Of a stretch of DNA of 64,000 nt, positions 32,982 through 41,442 are shown piece after piece (positions within the stretch are counted from its first letter, which is position 1; the number at the start of each line of letters is the position of its first letter). The DNA is from Thiocapsa sp. (lineage in GTDB: Bacteria > Pseudomonadota > Gammaproteobacteria > Chromatiales > Chromatiaceae), in NCBI RefSeq assembly GCF_018399035.1, contig NZ_CP073760.1, positions 1,302,001-1,366,000 of the forward strand, given 5' to 3'. The notes beneath the pieces were generated by a model that saw nothing but the letters and a program-made list of their open reading frames with translations, ran no database searches and was not told the origin of the DNA. Made by a program: the position numbers and the translations under genes.

Positions 32982-33303
32982 TGTCGGGCCTCTGTTGCCA
33001 GTCTCGCCAGTACCCTACCGCTCGATCAATGTCGGCATCCTGAGAGCGTTTGTCGCCACCGCACAGTAGGAGAACCATGCGCAACCCGGCCAGTGCGTAA
33101 TAGAGGCGATAGCCAGCACCGACATGAATCCGCAGCTCCCATACCCCATCGCGGCAGAATTTGTGATCGCCGCGATTGTCCAATTCCAACCGGTTGATGC
33201 GCTTAATGATCTGAACTTTTGCAATCGGGTCGCGTACCTGCTTGAGCCAGTCAAAAAACACGTCCTGGCCGTCAGTCGTCAGATAGTGGCGGATTTCGTA
33301 CAT
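32971..33303 (-). CDS. RelE/HigB-like killer protein
   Basis: This 110-residue toxin of the 'addiction module killer' group starts MYEIRHYLTTDGQDVFFDWL, with the core RINRLELDNRGDHKFCRDGV and WELRIHVGAGYRLYYALAG, then LLLCGGDKRSQDADIDRA. The family contains ribosome-dependent mRNA interferases. It forms a complete pair with the antidote downstream. Confidence 0.85.
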   Translation of the reverse strand: MYEIRHYLTTDGQDVFFDWLKQVRDPIAKVQIIKRINRLELDNRGDHKFCRDGVWELRIHVGAGYRLYYALAGLRMVLLLCGGDKRSQDADIDRAVGYWRDWQQRPDNEG

Positions 33304-33474
33304 TGCACAGTGTCGTTTATAAACGAATTCATGTCAAATCGGCTCTCGGCGAATCTTGTAGGGTAAGCGCAGCACAGGGAGTTCGTGAACGCCTCGCCAT
33401 CGTCATCGCACCGGCAAGGTGAGGGGGCGTGGCGTGCACCCTGCGCAATGCGCTCCAAAAACCGTCGAGTGCCC

Positions 33475-33681
33475 CTACAGACGCCCTCCAATCTCCCCGG
33501 CAACCTCAACCGCACAAGCCACCGTATCCGGCCGCGCGCGATCGAAGACCTCGTTGGCCCACAGCATCACGATCATCTCCTCCTCGCCGATGTTGGTGAT
33601 GGCGTGCGCCCAGCCCGGGATGGTCTCGACGATGGTCGGCTCCTCGCCACGTGCCACGATGGCCGAGGTCACGAACACGGG
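33475..33681 (-). pseudogene. C-terminal scrap of WbjC/Cap5F-type epimerase-reductase
   Basis: The frame contains PVFVTSAIVARGEEPTIVET, IPGWAHAITNIGEEEMIVML and WANEVFDRARPDTVAC, the cupin tail of WbjC/CapF (UDP-FucNAc pathway). The NAD-binding domain is missing. WbjC normally precedes WbjD, and the WbjD/WecB-like fragment lies downstream on this strand. Confidence 0.8.
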
Positions 33682-33699
33682 GTGACGCAGCGCCGGTCT

Positions 33700-33975
33700 C
33701 AAGCAGATGGCTCGCAATCCAGCGAGGCCGATCGGTCGCCGATCGCGATGACCGCGGTACGTCCCCGGTTTCCGCCCAAACCCGAAGTAGCTCGTGACAT
33801 CCGCTCCGCGGTGTCATGCATGCCCCTAGCGCTCCGCGCCACGTGCCATGATGGCCGCGGTCACGAACACGGCATGACGATACGCCGCCCCCAAGCAGAT
33901 GGCTCGCAAGCCAGTGAGGCCCATCGGATGGCGATCGCGATGACCGTGGTACGTTCCTTGTTTCCCCCGAGCCGC
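33700..33975. repeat. Partial array-core repeats and a GTGACACCGC-type repeat
   Basis: Two minus-oriented partial copies of the CGATCGCGATGACC...TTTCC core (ending near 33775 and 33965), separated by a GGTGTCATGCATGCCCCTAG hairpin repeat. Confidence 0.7.
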
Positions 33976-34023
33976 CGATCCCTGAGCGGCCGCGCGATTC
34001 GGTGGTACGTTCCCAATCACCGA

Positions 34024-34132
34024 GCTTCCGAGTGCGGGTGAACCAAAGGCGTGAGTGAAATTAAATCTGTCCCCTTTTGCTCCGCTTCCGAGTGCGGGTG
34101 AACCAAAGGCGTGAGTGAAATTAAATCTGTCC
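34024..34132 (+). repeat. 60-bp tandem duplication carrying the target of the full-length intron
   Basis: GCTTCCGAGTGCGGGTGAAC...AAATCTGTCC occurs at 34024 and 34084. In copy 1 it continues into CCTTTTGCTCCG (vacant site at 34072/34073). In copy 2 the intron intervenes, and CCTTTTGCTCCG reappears at 36125. Confidence 0.85.
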
Positions 34133-36124
34133 GTTCGCAGTAACAACAGTAAGTCTAGCGGGTTGAAGTCCCGTCCGAGGAGTTGTCCGTACGACTCGGT
34201 AGCATGAGGAAGCGGCGTCTTGGTAACAAGGGGTCGTAAGTTTCCCCCCAGCAAAAGAGCAGGCCGTAACGCAAGTGAACCTAGAGGTAGCCTCGTAATA
34301 TTAGGTTGGAGACGCCGACCCTGTGGACAGAAGGGGAAGGTCGTTGGGTGGCCATTGGAAGAACGGAAGTGATGGTCATCGTCTCTCGGGGTAGCAGGGG
34401 CGGCATGTACTTGAAGACTGATCTGTCCAGTGCTGGAGATCCATGACGGGGGTGGAGAGAGGCCACCGACGGCGGCGTATAAGGCAACGAAATCGTCGCC
34501 GCCCGTCATGGAAGTCGGAGGGGTTCGTAGTACCGTTTGAGACTGGGGGACAACACAACCCTCGGTCGAGGGAAGGGACCCTACTTTGTTCACGCAACCA
34601 ACGAGTGGAGGATCAGGGGATTGCCATGTCGCTAATCACCCCGGAGACGATCAGGACACTTCAGAGGAAGCTCTACGCTAAGGCCAAGCAAGAACCGGCC
34701 TACCGCTTCTACGCGCTCTATGACAAGGTGTACCGGGAGGACATCCTCCGTCACGCCTGGAATCTTGTCCGGTCAAACGCAGGCAGCCCCGGGATTGACG
34801 GGGTCAGCTTCGCGGCCATTGAGCAAGGCGAAGGGGTAGAGGGGTTTCTGCAGGAGATCGCACAGGAACTGCGCGAGAAAAGCTACCGCGCCCAACCGGT
34901 ACGGCGTGTGATGATCCCCAAAGGGGATGGCCGCGAACGGCCGCTGGGGATACCCACCATCCGCGACCGCGTGGTGCAAATGGCCGTCAAGCTGGTGATC
35001 GAGCCGATTTTCGAGGCGGACTTTACGCCGCACTCCTATGGGTTTCGACCCAAACGCTCGGCGCACGATGCCATCGACGATATTGCCAACGCACTCTGGG
35101 CCGGACACACTCATGTCATTGATGCCGATCTGTCGAGCTACTTCGACACGATCCCCCACGCTAACCTCATGGCGGTGGTGGCCGAACGCATTGTCGACGG
35201 ACGCCTCCTGGCGCTTCTGAAGCAATGGCTGAAGGCACCCGTCATCGGCGTGGACGATCAAGGAAAACGCAGGACGGTCGGTGGAGGAAAAGCCAACCGG
35301 GTTGGCACGCCGCAAGGTGGTGTCATCTCCCCGCTGTTGTCGAATCTCTACCTGCATCTGCTCGATCGCATCTGGGACCGGCATCGGCTGAAAGACGAGC
35401 TGGGGGCACACATCGTCCGCTATGCGGACGACTTTGTCGTGCTCTGTAAGCAGGGTGTGGAAGAACCGCTGAACGTGGTGCGCCACGTCATGGATCGACT
35501 GGGTTTGACGCTCAATGAGACCAAGACCCACGTGGTGGACGCCAAGGAGACGGGCTTTGACTTTCTGGGTTTTACGCTCCAGATGAGTCGAGGCGCCAAC
35601 ACCGGCAAATGGTACCCAAACGTACGTCCGTCGGACAAAGCTGTGGGTAAAATCACGGCGAAAGTGACGGAACTAACGCGACGGGAGTTGACCTGCATCC
35701 CGCTGGATGATGTGGTTGGAAGCGTGAACCGCAGCCTTCGCGGCTGGGCGAACTATTTCCATTTCCGCAATTCCAGTCTGGCGATGAGTAAGGTTAGGAA
35801 CCACGCCGAACAGCGGCTGCGAATCCACTTGCGCAAGCGACACAAGGTCAAGACCTGGGGTGCGGGTTACGCCAAATTCCCGTCTCACGACCTCTATGAC
35901 CGCCATGGACTGCACCCACTCCCGAAAGGACCCGGCTGGAAGACGGCGCATGCCTTGGTGTGAAGAACATCGGAAAGCCGTGTGCGGGAGAACCGCATGC
36001 ACGGTTTGATGAGGGAGGGCTGGGAGTCACAGCCATGTCCTGGCTATTTAGGCACCGCGAAACGAAAGGCGCGGAAACAGATAAGCCACGGCTACCGTAA
36101 TTGGCGACCTGCTCTCTACTCTAC
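34133..36124 (+). ncRNA. Full-length group II intron with RT
   Basis: This 1992-bp intron is bounded by AAATCTGTCC | GTTCGCAG and CTCTAC | CCTTTTGCTCCG, so the 3' end has the canonical AC. Domain V is a 34-nt hairpin at 35975-36008 (AAGCCGTGTGC...GCACGGTTTG with GAGA loop). The RT lies in domain IV. It differs in sequence from elements A-D. It is inserted in repeat DNA, not within a conserved gene, although the downstream exon continues into a RAMP-like fragment. Confidence 0.88.
34626..35963 (+). CDS. ltrA: Group II intron reverse transcriptase/maturase
   Basis: This 445-residue protein starts at MSLITPETIRTLQRKLYAK (ATG 34626); the longer frame from 34443 is intron RNA. RT motifs in order are SPGIDGVSFAAI, IPKGDGRERPLGIPTIRDRV, DADLSSYFDTIPH, GTPQGGVISPLLSNLYLH, the YADD box in VRYADDFVVL and ETGFDFLGFTL. 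The maturase (X) domain follows. No HNH endonuclease domain is visible at the end, so retrohoming would be endonuclease-independent. The gene appears intact. Confidence 0.92.
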   Translation: MSLITPETIRTLQRKLYAKAKQEPAYRFYALYDKVYREDILRHAWNLVRSNAGSPGIDGVSFAAIEQGEGVEGFLQEIAQELREKSYRAQPVRRVMIPKGDGRERPLGIPTIRDRVVQMAVKLVIEPIFEADFTPHSYGFRPKRSAHDAIDDIANALWAGHTHVIDADLSSYFDTIPHANLMAVVAERIVDGRLLALLKQWLKAPVIGVDDQGKRRTVGGGKANRVGTPQGGVISPLLSNLYLHLLDRIWDRHRLKDELGAHIVRYADDFVVLCKQGVEEPLNVVRHVMDRLGLTLNETKTHVVDAKETGFDFLGFTLQMSRGANTGKWYPNVRPSDKAVGKITAKVTELTRRELTCIPLDDVVGSVNRSLRGWANYFHFRNSSLAMSKVRNHAEQRLRIHLRKRHKVKTWGAGYAKFPSHDLYDRHGLHPLPKGPGWKTAHALV

Positions 36125-36609
36125 CCTTTTGCTCCGACGATGGCCGCTGGGTCTGGAAGGCCAGCCGCGTCTTGATGAAGGTCGAGCATCGCACCGGACA
36201 GATGATGACCCGCAGTTTCGAACCCTGGCGCTGGGGCGAGGATCGAGGCCGTGCTTACATCAAGGGTCCACGTATCCTCAAGCCCGGCACAGGTCCGCTC
36301 AAAGGCTACGTGCTGTCCGTTCCGACCCTGCACGTCTCGACGGCGCAGGCATGGTGCATCGGAGACGCGGACGCGATCGCGACCTTGTTGAGTCGAGTCA
36401 CCCATCTCGGCAAGCTGCGCCGACTCGACTTCGGGCGCATCACCGACTTCCAGGTCGCCGAGGATTGCGAGGCACTGGAGCGATGGACTCTGAGGTCAAT
36501 GCCCGATGAGCGCCCTGGATATCGTCGCTGCCGGCAAACGTTGCGTCCGCCCTACTTCGACCGATCGCTGCGAGAGTCCGCTTGGGAACCGCCTGCGGTG
36601 CCGACCTGA
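36125..36609 (+). pseudogene. 5'-truncated RAMP-like (Cas5/Csf3-like?) protein fragment
   Basis: The frame is open from the intron junction (CSDDGRWVWKASRVLMKVEH). It contains LHVSTAQAWCIGDADAIATL and THLGKLRRLDFGRITDFQVA, a glycine-rich loop like the G-loop of RAMP-fold CRISPR proteins, and then TLRPPYFDRS. A Csf3/Cas5-like identity is a guess from memory. No start, partner cas gene or CRISPR is present. The first third of the protein is missing. Confidence 0.4.
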
Positions 36610-36692
36610 TCACGGTATCGGGGAGCTCGCGCGCGTAGACGGCCACAACCGTGGGATTCCCGAGAAAGCCTCCGCGCCGCGATCCAACCCGA

Positions 36693-37517
36693 TCAAGGAC
36701 GCTGCAGGATCTCGCGCACGGCTTGCTCGGCGCGTTCGATGGGGACGGCGAAGCCAATGCCGACATTGCCTGTGTCGGGGCCGACGAGTGCGGTGGTGAT
36801 GCCGATCACCTCGCCCGCCATGTTGATCAGCGGGCCGCCGGAGTTACCCGGATTGATCGAGGCGTCGGTTTGGATCAAGGGTCCCAACCCGGCCGCCTCG
36901 CGGTGGACACGACCGACGGCGCTGACGATGCCGGATGTCACGCTCTGACCGATCCCGAAGGGGTTGCCGACGACCATCACGAAGTCGCCGACCTCGAGCC
37001 GTTCGGACGTTCCGAGACGCAGCCGCGGCGCCTCGACCGGGACGATCCGCAGCACGGCGATGTCGGCGTCCGCAGCCATCCCCACCACCTCGGCCGCATG
37101 CGCTTGACCATCCTGAAGGGTCACCAGGATCCGGTCCGCACCGCGCGCCAAATGGGCATTGGTCAGGACCAGACCACGCGGTCCGTCCCAGATCACGCCG
37201 GATCCGGCCCGCTGCCGACGCAGTGTCCGCGGGCCCTCGGGCACCGCAACCCCGGATCGATCCAAAAAGCGGCGCAGATCCGGGGCGTCCAAAACGGCAT
37301 GCCGCGCATCGGCGACATCCGAGACCGACGTAATCGTCACGACGGCCGGCGTCACCTTGCGCAGCACCGGGGCCATCGAGGGAAAAGCCGCCACTTGCCC
37401 CGGCATCATCGCCGCCCCCGGATTCGGGGCCATCGACTGACCACAGCCCGCCGCCGACAACAGGCCGGCCGTGACCAAGATCCAGCGGATCAGGGCGCCA
37501 CTATCGCGACGCGCCAT
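36693..37517 (-). CDS. Trypsin-like serine protease lipoprotein (HtrA-type, no PDZ)
   Basis: This 274-residue protein has a signal peptide ending in a lipobox (LLSAAGC, Cys about 25). The protease domain holds the catalytic triad: His in VLTNAHLARG, Asp in ADADIAVLRI and Ser in NPGNSGGPLINMAG. There is no PDZ domain. It is predicted to be membrane-anchored in the periplasm. Its start overlaps the end of the CpsB-like gene by 17 nt, suggesting it serves the polysaccharide operon. Confidence 0.85.
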   Translation of the reverse strand: MARRDSGALIRWILVTAGLLSAAGCGQSMAPNPGAAMMPGQVAAFPSMAPVLRKVTPAVVTITSVSDVADARHAVLDAPDLRRFLDRSGVAVPEGPRTLRRQRAGSGVIWDGPRGLVLTNAHLARGADRILVTLQDGQAHAAEVVGMAADADIAVLRIVPVEAPRLRLGTSERLEVGDFVMVVGNPFGIGQSVTSGIVSAVGRVHREAAGLGPLIQTDASINPGNSGGPLINMAGEVIGITTALVGPDTGNVGIGFAVPIERAEQAVREILQRP

Positions 37518-38334
37518 GGAAAAATCGCTTCAGCAGACCCGACACACCACCCCCGACGCCCATCGAGACCCCTCTCGCCTCTTCTTCGGCCAAGGCCGGT
37601 GGAGGAACGACCGAGAGCGGATCCGCATTCGACAGCACCGCACTCGGCCGATCGAGCACCATCCGCTCGGCCTCGTCCGCCCCCACCCAGTGCTCGGCGA
37701 TCCGCCGTCCGGCACTCAGCACCGGCGGACGATGACGATCGTCGTGCCCGTCGCTCGCCAGCAGATGCACCAGACCATCCGCCAGAAAGCGCTCGGACCA
37801 GCGCCTCGCAACCTTGCCGAAACGCCCGGTCAAGGCATCCGCGGTGAGCTGGATCCAAGCCCCTTCGAAGGCGGCATCGACGAACCACCCGTAATGCGCC
37901 TCGTCCAGCCAGGTCAGTCGCTCCGGATGGGTGATGATGGGGACATAGCCGGCCGCAAGCACATCCTCCAACAACTGCGCAAACCGCGTGGGTACGACGA
38001 AATGCGGCGGCTCGAACAAGAAATAGCGCGAATCGTTGATGCTCGCCATCCGGCCGCTGCGCAACCCTTGAACCAGCTCGGGCACGATCTGGATGTCCGC
38101 TCCGTGGGTGATCCGAAGCGCCATCCCTGCCTCGCTCAAATGACCCGAGAGCTCGCCGACGCGACGGCAAATATCGCCCCGCTCGTTGGGAAAAACACCG
38201 GGATAGATGTGCGGCGTACAGACCGTGTCGGTGATGCCGTCCTCGAGGGCGATACGCGCCATCTCGAGCGACATCCGAAGCGAGCTCGATCCGTCGTCGA
38301 TCCCGGGCAGCAGGTGGCAATGTACATCGATCAT
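37501..38334 (-). CDS. PHP-type tyrosine phosphatase (CpsB/YwqE family)
   Basis: This 277-residue protein begins MIDVHCHLLPGIDDGSSSLR, the first PHP metal motif HCH plus the GIDDG signature of CpsB/CapC/YwqE phosphatases. Later metal ligands are in CTPHIYPG, ITHPERL and LLASDGHD. These enzymes dephosphorylate the Tyr cluster of Wzc-like kinases; such a kinase is encoded at 51875-54232. The C-terminal Gly-rich tail is unusual. Confidence 0.87.
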   Translation of the reverse strand: MIDVHCHLLPGIDDGSSSLRMSLEMARIALEDGITDTVCTPHIYPGVFPNERGDICRRVGELSGHLSEAGMALRITHGADIQIVPELVQGLRSGRMASINDSRYFLFEPPHFVVPTRFAQLLEDVLAAGYVPIITHPERLTWLDEAHYGWFVDAAFEGAWIQLTADALTGRFGKVARRWSERFLADGLVHLLASDGHDDRHRPPVLSAGRRIAEHWVGADEAERMVLDRPSAVLSNADPLSVVPPPALAEEEARGVSMGVGGGVSGLLKRFFHGASR

Positions 38335-38428
38335 GATCGGTATGGGTTGGGGCCCGCGTGTGTCTGTTCTGGAACAACATGCTGCCGATCATGCGATGCG
38401 CCAACCCCGGCACGGATGCGACAGCGGA

Positions 38429-39994
38429 TCAATCCATGAACGGATTGCGTGGTCGGGGCGCGGCCTGCTCGGGATCCTCGGGCTTGACCTGACGCTCATT
38501 CGCCTCCGGTCGGCTCGATGCCAGATTGGCCTCGGCCAAGGTCACCGTGCGGCGCGGGCGCCTTCGCGGACGATCGGCCAGCTTGGGCAACCCCGGAGGA
38601 CTGAAGAAAAGCGCCGCCAACATCGCGAAGTAGGCCATATTCGCGGGATTGCGCAGGTTGTTGTCCGTCACACTGTGCGCCAGCAGCAGCAACATCGCAA
38701 TCCCGGCACCGATCTGCAACGACCGATAGCGGGACCACTGCTCCGAGCTCGCCAAGCGCGGCCACTGCGCGAGATAGAGCACCAGAAAGACCGCCACCAA
38801 CGCGAGCCCGAGCAACCCCATCTCGAACAGCGTCTGAAGATAGTCGTTGTGGGCGTAATTGATGAACCAGCGCCCCAGCTCGACCGGCTGATAGAGCACG
38901 AAGACGTCCGGATAGGTCCCGGGTCCACTGCCGAACGGGAGCAAACGCCCGGCCGCATCGAAGGTCGACACCGCGATCGGCCAGCGCGCATCGCCCTCCA
39001 ACTCGGCCACCGAGAAGCGATCCAACACCGGCGCCAGTCCGAGAAAGATCGCCACGCCGACGCCGATCGTGATGAACTGCCCCATCAAACCAAAGGTTCC
39101 GCTCCCGCCGACGCGCCGCGAGAAGAGGAGGGTGGTCAGCAAGATGCCCAGCATCGCCATCATGATCCCGGTCCGCGAGCGCGTCACGATGATCCCGATC
39201 GCAAACAGCACCGCCAGCAACAGAAAGATCAAGCTGGGGCGATTCGTCGAGCTCAACACCGCGATCGCGCGCTCGCGTAGCCCTACCGCGCGGCGACTCT
39301 TCTTATAGCGTCCGCCGAAATCGTACAGAAACAGCGCCAACGCGAGCGGCAGCGCCATCTCGATCATGCCGGCGAGATGGTTCCGGTTAACAAAGGTCCC
39401 CGATGCCCCCGCCCGCGCCAGAAGGTCGACGATCGCATAGCTCATGCCGCCCGCGGTCGCAAACTGAAAGAGTGCGATCAGGACCTGCGCCAGTACGACC
39501 GCAAAAAAGAAATAGACCAACCGCGTTTGCATCTGCTCGGAGAGCGCGCGGGTCGCGACATAGACCGCAATCGGCACGATCAGGATCAGCCAACTCGACT
39601 CACTGGCCAGCGGAGACACCGCCAGCCGCTGCGCCGACTGCGCCTCGCCCCCGAGCAGAGACTCGGCCTGCAGATACAGCTCCCGGCCCGGCAGCCACTG
39701 CGCCAACCCCGCCGGCAGCGGCAGCAGATACAGCAGCGGGATACCGAACAACAGGCACAGGAATACGACCTCCATCCCACGCAGATGAAGAGGCTTCGAC
39801 CGCCACGCCGTGACCATCAACAAAGCCAACCCGAGCCACTGCAGCACCAGGGTCGCCGCGGGCGCATACCCCCCGCGCAACAGAGGCGCAAATGCCACCA
39901 AGAGTATCAACCCGAGGAAGAGAAGGGTCGAACCCGTATCCTCTCCGACCGCGTTATGGGAACCCCGAGCGACCGAGTGCCGTTGCTCACTCAT
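38429..39994 (-). CDS. O-antigen ligase/polymerase-like membrane protein
   Basis: This 521-residue protein has about eleven hydrophobic segments. The Wzy_C region is recognisable by the loop [16 protein letters not shown]...[20 protein letters not shown], with Arg in [14 protein letters not shown]. Such proteins ligate or polymerise oligosaccharide units on the periplasmic side. I chose the Met at 39994 ([11 protein letters not shown]) over frame starts at 40066 and 40105, because the upstream residues have no family character. It lies 94 bp upstream of the phosphatase on the same strand. Confidence 0.85.
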   Translation of the reverse strand: MSEQRHSVARGSHNAVGEDTGSTLLFLGLILLVAFAPLLRGGYAPAATLVLQWLGLALLMVTAWRSKPLHLRGMEVVFLCLLFGIPLLYLLPLPAGLAQWLPGRELYLQAESLLGGEAQSAQRLAVSPLASESSWLILIVPIAVYVATRALSEQMQTRLVYFFFAVVLAQVLIALFQFATAGGMSYAIVDLLARAGASGTFVNRNHLAGMIEMALPLALALFLYDFGGRYKKSRRAVGLRERAIAVLSSTNRPSLIFLLLAVLFAIGIIVTRSRTGIMMAMLGILLTTLLFSRRVGGSGTFGLMGQFITIGVGVAIFLGLAPVLDRFSVAELEGDARWPIAVSTFDAAGRLLPFGSGPGTYPDVFVLYQPVELGRWFINYAHNDYLQTLFEMGLLGLALVAVFLVLYLAQWPRLASSEQWSRYRSLQIGAGIAMLLLLAHSVTDNNLRNPANMAYFAMLAALFFSPPGLPKLADRPRRRPRRTVTLAEANLASSRPEANERQVKPEDPEQAAPRPRNPFMD

Positions 39995-40105
39995 CCGATG
40001 CCGTCGCCGACCCTCCGGCTTTCCACCCTGATCGACGCCCGATGCTCTCTGCCGTGATGTCCCCATGACCCCATGTTCCACAATGCCACAAGCCGTACCA
40101 CACAC

Positions 40106-41100
40106 GTGCGCATCGGAGCGACCTCAGCCACGACCCGAACCACGCCCCTTAAACCATCCCCGACCGCAAGGTCGGCCGATCCGATCTCGGACACCGCGAC
40201 TCCCAGCCGGGAGACACGCTCGGCACCGAATCCTAACATGACATCGCCGGCTCCGACCGCACCCATGCACGCAACGACGGCGCCGGTCAGACCCCTACCG
40301 TCAGAAAAGTGAAAAACCCCGATGCCTTGCCCAACGGGTCAAGAACGATTCCAAAACACCCCAAACGTAGGATGGGTAGAGCGCAGCGAAACCCATCCTC
40401 CCCGCTCCAACGCCCCATTCACCCGCACCGACAGCGCAGCAGGCCTTGCTCGTCATTCCGGCCATCGTGGCACTTGGCGCAGAGCGCCACGGGGCATGCG
40501 TGACACCGCAGAGCGGGTGTCACGAGCGAAAACACCCCCAAACGTAGGATGGGTAGAGCGCAGCGAAACCCATCCTCCCCGCTCCAACGCCCCACCTGAT
40601 TAGAAAGAATCTTCCGCCAGGCTCACGGAATGAGCCACCGATCGGCGCAGACTGCTCCCTGATCCACCATCCGACGGAGCCCGCCATGGCCATGCATCGA
40701 AGCCAGTGGTTTCTGCTGCCCCAACGGGGCTCACCACGCGAGCCCGGGGCAACGCCCCGGGATCACGATCCCCATCCAGCTCAAGCCCTGAAGGGGCGGC
40801 CCAACGCCTTGATATGTTGATCTTGGGCGCGCGTTTAAGGGAGTTTTAGGGAGGGGCCGAACGGTGAAAAACGCCCCAGCCCGGCAGGGCACATCTCTAG
40901 ACCGCCCTTTCAGGGCTCAAGGATGTTGGTTGATGGCAACCCGGGGCGCTGCCCCGGGCTGACATCGGTCGCGCCGTCGGCGCTCGACACACACTGCCGC
41001 AACGCGGCTTGCCAGACTCGCCCTCACTGGTTTTGGTTGCTCGATACGTGTGGCCCTCCGCCCCGAATCGTGGATTCGGCGCGTGGCTGAAGCTCCTTGC
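40106..41100. other. Repeat-rich non-coding interval
   Basis: It contains two direct copies (40372, 40542) of GTAGGATGGGTAGAGCGCAG + CGAAACCCATCC, a hairpin with a GTAG head. Between them is a GTGACACCGC repeat. At 40715-40985 there are CCCGGGGC palindromes (e.g. CCCGGGGCAACGCCCCGGG). No gene is supported. Confidence 0.75.
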
Positions 41101-41294
41101 TAAACCGCGTCCAGAGCGACATGCGTTATTTTCATGTTGTGTCGGGCTCAAGGATTTTTCCGACCTTTTTGGAGACGCGGTTTAAATTTTAATATTTTTT
41201 AATACTCTAAACCGCGCCAGCTCCGACAGTCGTCGGAGCTGGCGCGGCCGATCCACTCCAACACATGACGCATACCGCACCGGGCGCGGTTTAG
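41101..41294. repeat. Paired MITE-like elements left of the J-domain gene
   Basis: Two elements, 41101-41185 and 41207-41294, each bounded by TAAACCGCG/CGCGGTTTA, are separated by an AT-rich spacer. The second contains the hairpin CCAGCTCCGACAGTCGTCGG. They are homologous in inverted order to 43237-43350. Confidence 0.8.
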
Positions 41295-41442
41295 TCAGGA
41301 CGCCCCATGCCCAGCACCGACAGCGCAGCAAACCCCATCCTCCCCGGGAATTCGCCGTAAACGCGCCACCTCCCGTTTCCGGAGGATGCCCGGAAGGGGT
41401 ACCTTCGTACGGGTATGCGATCTGCGGAGATCGCCCAAAACC

